DNA of 64,000 nt. It comes from Antitrichia curtipendula (taxonomy: Eukaryota; Streptophyta; Bryopsida; Hypnales; Leucodontaceae). The position numbers and the translations under genes are program-made. Position 1 is the first letter of the stretch; the number at the start of each line of letters is the position of its first letter. Positions 58,357-64,000 of the stretch are shown in pieces. The DNA lies in contig OX579637.1 of the NCBI GenBank assembly GCA_951230915.1, forward strand, positions 5,580,001-5,644,000, read 5' to 3'. The notes beneath the pieces are model-generated. The model made no database searches. It was not told the DNA's origin and saw nothing but the letters and a program-made list of their open reading frames with translations.

Positions 58357-59158
58357 CTAACTAACACTAGCAGACCCACGAAGGACCTCTATAAGATTGT
58401 CATACTCTCGGCGACCCCAGTCTTTGCTCAGCATTCGTCTTCCAATCCTCCATTTTTTATTCTCTCTGAAGGACTTGAGACCATTACTGCGGTTGACGTA
58501 AAACTGTTGGAACCAAGGAAGCAGGACTGCCAGAAAAAACGTGTCCCTGTCACCATTTCCTCGGTTACTCCAGGAATTGGATAATATTACCTTTTCAGGC
58601 TTGTTCATGATGTGTTTGCGCAAGCTGTCGTCCACTACGACTGTATTATAAGAAGTGAAGTTCCCATAGAAGCCAGCAAAAAGGAAATCTAGGTTCTTAC
58701 GGAACAATTCCTTATTTGTTCCAAGTTCCTTGTAAGTGGTCAACCTCCCGGCTCTATCCCTGCACTTGATAGTCTTGCACGAGTCTTGCCCAAGAATAAG
58801 GAAGGGCCATTTTCCCTCCCGAAAGAGGTATCCACAAATTTCATCGGTCGTAGTTTTTTTCATGGAGCTCCATACAGTAATTTTTGCTATCATCTCTAGC
58901 TCCTTCAAGAACTCAGCGCAATTTGGACGAGCATATACTGCTTTGGGTCCAACAATTGCAGCGATTGTAGCAGAGTGCGGCTCTGAGGCTTCGCAAAAAT
59001 GCTTGGTTGAACTGTTGGACTTCCAGTCCTCGCAGCGGCATAAAACGCCACTGAGGTCCAGGACGACATTCATCCACTTGTCTGCCACCCCGGACCTCAA
59101 TGGACGATGGACGCCCTCCGTATTTCCTTTACGATTTACTATAGGATCGGACCCCTGC
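58357..59158 (-). CDS. FCP1/NIF-type HAD domain of element 3
   Basis: Open exon from an acceptor (gtttgttag) near 59158 to a TAG at 58357. It reads KWMNVVLDLSGVLC (motif I), IAKITVWSSMKKTTTDEI (motif II), VVVDDSLRKHIMN (motif III/IV) and FFLAVLLPWFQQF. The layout matches the FCP1-homology domain, and the sequence is clearly homologous to element 2 along its whole length. DLSGV replaces DxDGT, so the second Asp and Thr are again missing. All three copies in the window lack the canonical motif in different ways (NLNGI, DLNGI, DLSGV), which argues for a binding or scaffold role instead of phosphatase activity. Confidence 0.75.
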
Positions 59159-59295
59159 TAACAAACGTACGAATGTGCATCCAGTTATGATCGTGAAACT
59201 GGCTTAATTCGTACATCATGTGAAATCATGTCATTGTTGAAGGACAAACGACAATGTAGAATGTCCAGTTGTGCCATTCAAAGACAAGAGATTAT

Positions 59296-59480
59296 ACCTT
59301 CTCCAGTGCCGAACTTTAAGGCCAATCAGCAATTTCACAATTGGTTGCCACACAATGAGGTGCTAAAGTATCTTCATCCTTTTCAACGAACTCAGCTGAA
59401 CATATCGGATTTTTATCCTCAGCCCAATTTTGTGTAGAAGGAAGAATAGAAACCTCAGGACAACTTTCCAGATTCATAAG
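59296..59480 (-). CDS. Short acidic exon of element 3 (possible)
   Basis: Minus-strand segment with GLMNLESCPEVSILPSTQNW and an acidic EFVEKDEDTLAP stretch, one stop (DWP*SS), and a donor-like GAAAAG/gtataa near 59296. Its place between segment D and the HAD exon matches 42153-42337. Confidence 0.35.
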
Positions 59481-59721
59481 TCCTGCAATTCATGATTGTG
59501 GGGAAGGACTCTCTATAAGATATATATTGCATTTCAATGATAATCGTCCTTTACAATATAGAACTCAATCCACTAGTGTCGAAACTACGACTAACGCCAA
59601 CACAAACAATGTCCGTTTAATATCGAGTACTGCATCTACAGACAAAGCTAGAACTCAAACTCTATCAAACAGTTTAGCTCGAGTCGAGCTAAATCTACAT
59701 CAGGCAATTCTCACTAAGTGT

Positions 59722-60768
59722 TTATTGGGCAGAACCTACAGGTTGATCTTTGGTGGGCAGGGCATTACTTCCACGCTCCACCTCGGAAGCATCTCTGGAC
59801 AGGTCTTGCCCAATCTCCATCTCTGCAACTTCTATATTGGGACGTGGACTCCTCACTTGGTCTTCTTGCTGAGCTTCCGGAAGAGAGGGATCACCAACAA
59901 AATCATTAGACGGTAGAGGTGCGGGTGACTCGGGTGCACTACCAGGGATTGCCGTATTTGGCTGCGACGGACTCAAGGCGTTGCTTATGTTTGAGCCGGA
60001 CGGTTGGCCTTGCAGTTGTAGCATTGGAGTTTGTGGAGGAGGGGATAGCGTTGCGGACAATTTAGGATCAACCTTCATGATCAGGATTTGGAGCATTTCC
60101 CTGTTCTATTGGGCTAGCTCGCGGTTGTTCTGGGACTCCGACCACATCCACTCCTGATTATTTTTGTGAAGTTCAAGGTTTTCAGCCCTCTCCGTTGCGT
60201 TGTCCTCCCTCATCTGCGCTACTGCAAGCTCGTTTTGGCGCTGGTTCAGCTGAGATTGTTGTTGCATATTCGCTATCGACAAGGCAGTCTGCGCTGTAAT
60301 CTCCGCCAACTGCTTTGTAATACTTGTAATCGTTTCGCGCTTCTTCTTCTTATGTGGGCGCCCAGATGCAGTAGGAGTCTTTGGTGTCACATGCAAAGGA
60401 GGTAACATGGAGCTCGCCGATGATCCTGGTATATCTGTAGATGGGCGGCTCGTCGGTGTTGCCATTTCATCGAGTCCTTGAGGCCCGTCGTCTGCAATGT
60501 CTTCCTTGTCCTCATCGGATTCGGAATCAGATTCCGGTTCTTTGTACAGCAAAACCTCCATCTGCACCTCACTGAGTTGGGAAGTCTGGCTCGACCTCAA
60601 TTTCCTCATTGAGGATGAGGGCGTTGAACTTGGACCTTCACTAGTTGATCTCGGGTATCCACTCTCAAGGAAGTCGGCTAAGTCTAGCACCATCGCCTTC
60701 TTACAGATTTCTTTCCACCAACCCAATTGAGAACCTAGACCAGTGGCGTAGACGTTCACGTTACTCAT
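59722..60768 (-). pseudogene. Coiled-coil / Gln-rich segment D of element 3
   Basis: The exon starts after ctttgcag at 60769 with MSNVNVYATG and W..I......L...DFLESGYP, then GPSSTPSSS, an acidic run (SDSESDEDKEDIADD), a basic KKKKRE patch, a long charged coiled coil (TAQTALSIANMQQQSQLNQR...AQMREDNATERAENLELHKN) and a proline-rich acidic tail. One TAG at 60106-60108 (LAQ*NRE) interrupts an otherwise continuous frame. Likely a multimerisation or adaptor segment. Confidence 0.6.
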
Positions 60769-60965
60769 CTGCAAAGAAGAAATGATATCGTCATCGCAAT
60801 CAACATAAGAGGCCAGACAGTTTAGCGCGGCCCGCTCTAAAATGACATCTCTTTCAAATGGATAGGAGCGCGCACAGTGATAACAAACATGCAGTACAAT
60901 GACTACATACATGCAACTCAGTTTAGCGCGCCCCGCGCTAAAGTGCAGTCGTGTTGCTTATCACG

Positions 60966-62310
60966 GCCGCGCATGTTAGTTTTCCCCCCGTGTAACCGGA
61001 GAAGATGGACATGCCAGACTTGCAGAATGCCTTCACGAGCCACAAGTAGAATTCCATTCTCAATTCCGTGTTGTAAATCCGATACTCCAGCTCACTGTAC
61101 GCGCGTGCTTTCATGTATTGTGCCGTTTCTGGACACTCAAACTCGGAAGGGATTTCCACCTTGTTCTCATTCAGTGGATTCTGCAGAAAGATAAGGAACA
61201 CTTTCTTGGGCGTCCTCGCCGCTTATATTTTTATTAGTCGGTCATTTTTTCCAACCGAGTACACGGAATACGAAATCAAGAAGGAATTGAGAACCTTGTT
61301 CAATTCGACATACTTTAGTGCTTGAGCTTGCTCCTTCTCGTCACCACAAATGAGGATCCACAACGGAACATCCCCAAGTGCAGGTTTCTTTGTGTCGTCC
61401 ATGGACGTGAGCACTTCAATGAAGTACGGGTTCTCCACGGTAGAGGTGGCCTTCTTCTCAATCCCCGGCAAGGACCTGAAGTCAATCACCCCGAGCACAA
61501 GATGTTTACCGATCTCCGTAGTCCACACCTTCTTCGGCCATTCCATGTGACGATTTTCGACCCACTCATAGGGCCGATAGTGTCCATTCGCCGTCGATTT
61601 CTCAAATTTCTCCTTTGTGTTCAAGAAACACCTTGAAGAAATCATAGGCTTCTTGGGATAGCTTGGTGATCACCTTGTTCCTAGCCGATTTGTTTTTTGC
61701 TCTCCCAAAATAGACTTCACCGGGCCTGTCAAGCAGCACGTCCATGGTGGCGTTGGAGAAAAGTTGTTCCTTTTTAAAGGCCTTCCAGTTCTCACTAATG
61801 ATCTCGTTTCTTGCGTTCATGAGCCCAAGTTGAGGCTTGATGCCATTGAGCTCCTTGATCACGAGATGTTTCCGCTTACGACGTTCGACCCACTCCTTTG
61901 TGCTGAAACAGTCATTGAGGACTGATGTGATACTCTTTACTGTGACCTTTGGGTATGAATGAGTGCGTTTCCCACCCGATTGGTTGAGCAGATGTTTTGC
62001 AAGTTTTGCAATTTCATCGTAGCTCAAATTATCCAAGTGCTTGAAGAATTCACGATTCAACATGCAACTTTCGGGATTTCAATCCTCCTTCGCGTTAAAC
62101 ATCATATCCGTGTCAGGATTGAAGAGCTCTCCGTGCGCGGCGGCGGTGATCACCTCACTCCACAGATTGTACACATCATTGGGTGCCGTGATGAGCCGTA
62201 ATTTGTTTGTCAGCTTTAGCTTCTCTTCTTTATATTTCGTCTTCGATATCTTCAGATTCTTGACAACATCAATCATGGAGAATCTCATATACATTGCCCT
62301 CTCGAGCACC
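60966..62310 (-). pseudogene. Helical segment C of element 3
   Basis: The exon starts after an acceptor (cgtgatag) at 62311 with VLERAMYMRFSMIDVVKNLK. Conserved with element 2: NLWSEVITAAAHGELFNPD, EIAKLAKHLL, PKVTVKSITSVLNDCF, KEWVERRKRKHLV, ATMDVLLDRP, YRPYEW, ELEYRIYNTELRMEFY. A TAA follows KED (about 62080), a frameshift occurs near 61640 and a stop at 61223. The 3' boundary is a probable donor (GCGGCC/gtgata). Confidence 0.6.
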
Positions 62311-62458
62311 TATCACGTATTTCGACAAATGGCGTTAGAAATTGCAGCATAGTTTCATGTAATTCTATCGGAATACAGGGGGCAAAGAATTCAGCAAGGA
62401 ATGAACTGATCCGCATCTCGGGGATGCAGTTTAGCACGCCTCGCGCTAAAGTGCTTAC

Positions 62459-63911
62459 CTGGAAGCTCTCCTTTTTCTGCTTGTTCTCTACTGTCCTTCT
62501 CGTGGATGCTAGAGTACCAACTGACTTTGTTGGCGTCGGATTTTTGGGCCTGCCTATATCCTCCCAGACGTTTCGAGCTCCCAGAATATTGGTCGCCCAA
62601 GATGGTTGAACAGCCAGAAAATGGTTTGTGCGATTATAATATGCGGAAATGCTTCGCAACTTCTCAGCATCTTTTGACCATACAATGAAGCAGTTCCATT
62701 TCTGAAAGTGCTCCCTCTCATCCTTGTCCACGTTGTTTTTGTCATCGAACATGTACTTGCTAGCTTCAATACTATGCTGCCCGTTGATGATGTAGAATTT
62801 CCCGGCCTCGATTTCCTCCCACCCTGTGGGTTTCTTCTTCAGACCGATGGGCATGACGCAAAGCGTTTGTTTTGTACTCTTGTCCGGAATATTTAGGAGC
62901 ACATTCACCATGTCTTCAGCAATGCTGCTCTGCTTGGACCGGATGTTATATGTTGGAGGCGCCTCTATGAGCTGAGCAATGTCAATCTCTTTCTTTTCAC
63001 CAACACCAAATACTTACGCGTCTTCACAGGTGGTCCAGAACATCTTGTACACCTGACTTATATGCTCATAGTCAGGTTTCTTCTCTGTCGCCCGCGAATG
63101 TGGCACATTTTCCATCTCGTCCACGTAACTCCCTTCTGCAACTTCTGAAGTTTCAGATTCTTTTGCATAAGAAGTCTTCTTAGGCTGTGCTGCGGCAGCT
63201 TTCTTACCCTTTCGCGTGTCGGTCTTCACGGCTGGCGTTTGAGTACTTCTGTTACCCCAACTTGCACCTGACTCCTGCTTTATTTTGAGCTTGGAGGTCA
63301 TACTAACGCCTTGGTTTATAATCTCCTTTGACGCAAACCGGGCTCTGTTATTCTCCTTTTGCATCTCAAGCTTCCCCTTCAACGTGTGTAAGTCATTGAA
63401 TAACATTTGGATTTTACTGCATAGCTTTTTCCATGTGAGGGGTGTCCCATTTGCATTCTGCCACTTGTTGTTGTCCAGTTTTCTCTCTAGCTCCTTGATC
63501 TCATTGCGGTATGGAGTAGGTTCGAGACTCGAGAGGAATGAGCTCAACTCGAAGGGCACAAGGACGGAGTTGATACAGATTGCGAAGTGATAATTATTCT
63601 GCCTACTCTCACCGGGAATCGTTGTCATGCATTTGACTTTGATCATTGGATGCATGTCTGCCTCTACATCCTTGATCTTCTCGTGAAAAGAGAGTTGCAA
63701 GAAGCACTGAGCATTCTTAAATTTGAACGAAATGCAAAATTACTTTATGAACGGGATCATGAATAAGCTCCAGGCCTCAACTCTCTTCGGCTCCTTGTAT
63801 TCCCAATATTCTCCTACAATGAGATGGTTGTATGCACTTTTGTTGTCGTCGTGAAACTGCACTTCACATCTCTTGAAGTACATCTCCAGTGCCTCGATTT
63901 GGTTATCCATT
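62459..63911 (-). pseudogene. N-terminal and ParB/DUF262-like exon (A+B) of element 3
   Basis: Acceptor acttgcag before ATG at 63910 (MDNQIEALEMYFKRCE), donor TTCCAG/gtaagc at 62459. Part A: EYWEYKEPKRVEAWSLFMIPF, a frameshift near 63735, then ADMHPMIKVKC and LSSFLSSLEPTPYRNEI, matching element 2. A stop at 63013 replaces the Tyr of DAYVF. Part B: SIAEDMVNVLLNIPDKSTK, FYIINGQHSIEASKYM, WNCFIVWSKDAEKLRSISAY, then YNRTNHFLAVQPSWATNILG and DIGRPKNP. The NGQHS loop and N-rich helix are identical in arrangement to element 2, supporting the ParB/DUF262-like assignment. A basic lysine-rich linker (KTDTRKGKKAAAAQPKK) could be a nuclear localisation signal. Confidence 0.6.
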
Positions 63912-64000
63912 CTGCAAGTAGAACAACGGTAGCAAGGGTGGTTAGTCGACTCTCATTCTCAAGTTGCATTTTAGCGCGACACATTTCAGTTACTGCTTTG

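Larger units (their letters stand above)
58320..63985. repeat. Palindrome family 3 (21 bp)
   Basis: Arm TTTAGCKCG, three central bases, inverse arm. Copies at 59673-59693 (perfect), 60821-60841, 60922-60942 (perfect 9-bp arms), 62430-62450 and a half-site near 63970. A site at 58320-58340 is closer to family 2. They lie in introns and between exons, as in elements 1 and 2. Confidence 0.85.
57700..64000. mobile_element. Element 3 (minus half only, runs off the window)
   Basis: Carries the same exon order as element 2 (F, HAD, acidic exon, D, C, A+B) on the minus strand with the same intron positions, but with its own palindrome family. Amino-acid similarity is clear throughout while noncoding DNA differs, so the two are separate insertions of related elements and not a recent tandem duplication. 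The expected divergent DUF7869-like gene would lie beyond 64 kb. Confidence 0.6.

Overview
This window looks like repeat-rich nuclear DNA of a land plant. It carries a plant-type interstitial telomere tract (CCCTAAA units near 51.4 kb), a Stowaway-type MITE, CACTA termini, hAT and MULE-like transposases, and split genes with ordinary GT-AG introns. I see no intact host housekeeping gene, rRNA or tRNA. Almost everything recognisable is transposon-derived and broken by in-frame stops or frameshifts. A seedless plant (bryophyte, lycophyte or fern) is my guess, from a recalled resemblance of the MULE-like protein to such families. Start codons cannot be trusted because most open frames are internal exons.

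Layout. 0.4-4.2 kb (+): decayed copy A of a gene resembling beta-class N4/N6 DNA methyltransferases, with two 92-bp hairpins in one intron. 5.4-5.7 kb: foldback element. 7.2-9.2 kb (-): decayed hAT transposase (BED finger, DUF659, C-terminal dimerisation region). 10.3-37.7 kb: element 1, a large composite element whose (-) half (11.8-18.1 kb) and (+) half (33.5-36.2 kb) are separated by insertions: two MITEs (18.6 and 19.3 kb) and a 9.6-kb MULE-like element (21284-30930) with matching ends and a perfect 10-bp target-site duplication. That MULE carries a MULE-like transposase (-) and methyltransferase-like copy B (+). 38.4-39.6 kb (-): coding-like remnant and a RING-H2 finger. 40.3-56.6 kb: element 2, homologous to element 1, with a Stowaway MITE, tandem repeats, a telomere-like tract and a 1.1-kb CACTA element inside. 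57.7-64.0 kb: (-) half of element 3, a third homologue cut by the window edge.

The most interesting object is the element family shared by elements 1, 2 and 3. The (-) side is a multi-exon gene, or gene string, encoding an N-terminal region, a domain with an I-I-N-G-Q-H-S motif resembling the ParB/DUF262 superfamily, a helical region, a disordered/coiled region and an FCP1/NIF-type HAD domain. In elements 1 and 2 a divergent (+) gene encodes a DUF7869-like, transposase-like protein. Each element is peppered with its own family of 18-21-bp palindromes in introns and in the divergent intergenic region: ATCGTGRGATCYCACGAT in element 1, TTYAGGTCGR-arm sites in element 2, TTTAGCKCG-arm sites in element 3. 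A ParB-like protein together with dispersed parS-like palindromes suggests a site-specific DNA-binding system carried by a large plant transposon. The homology between copies and the palindromes are seen directly; the ParB link and function are inference.
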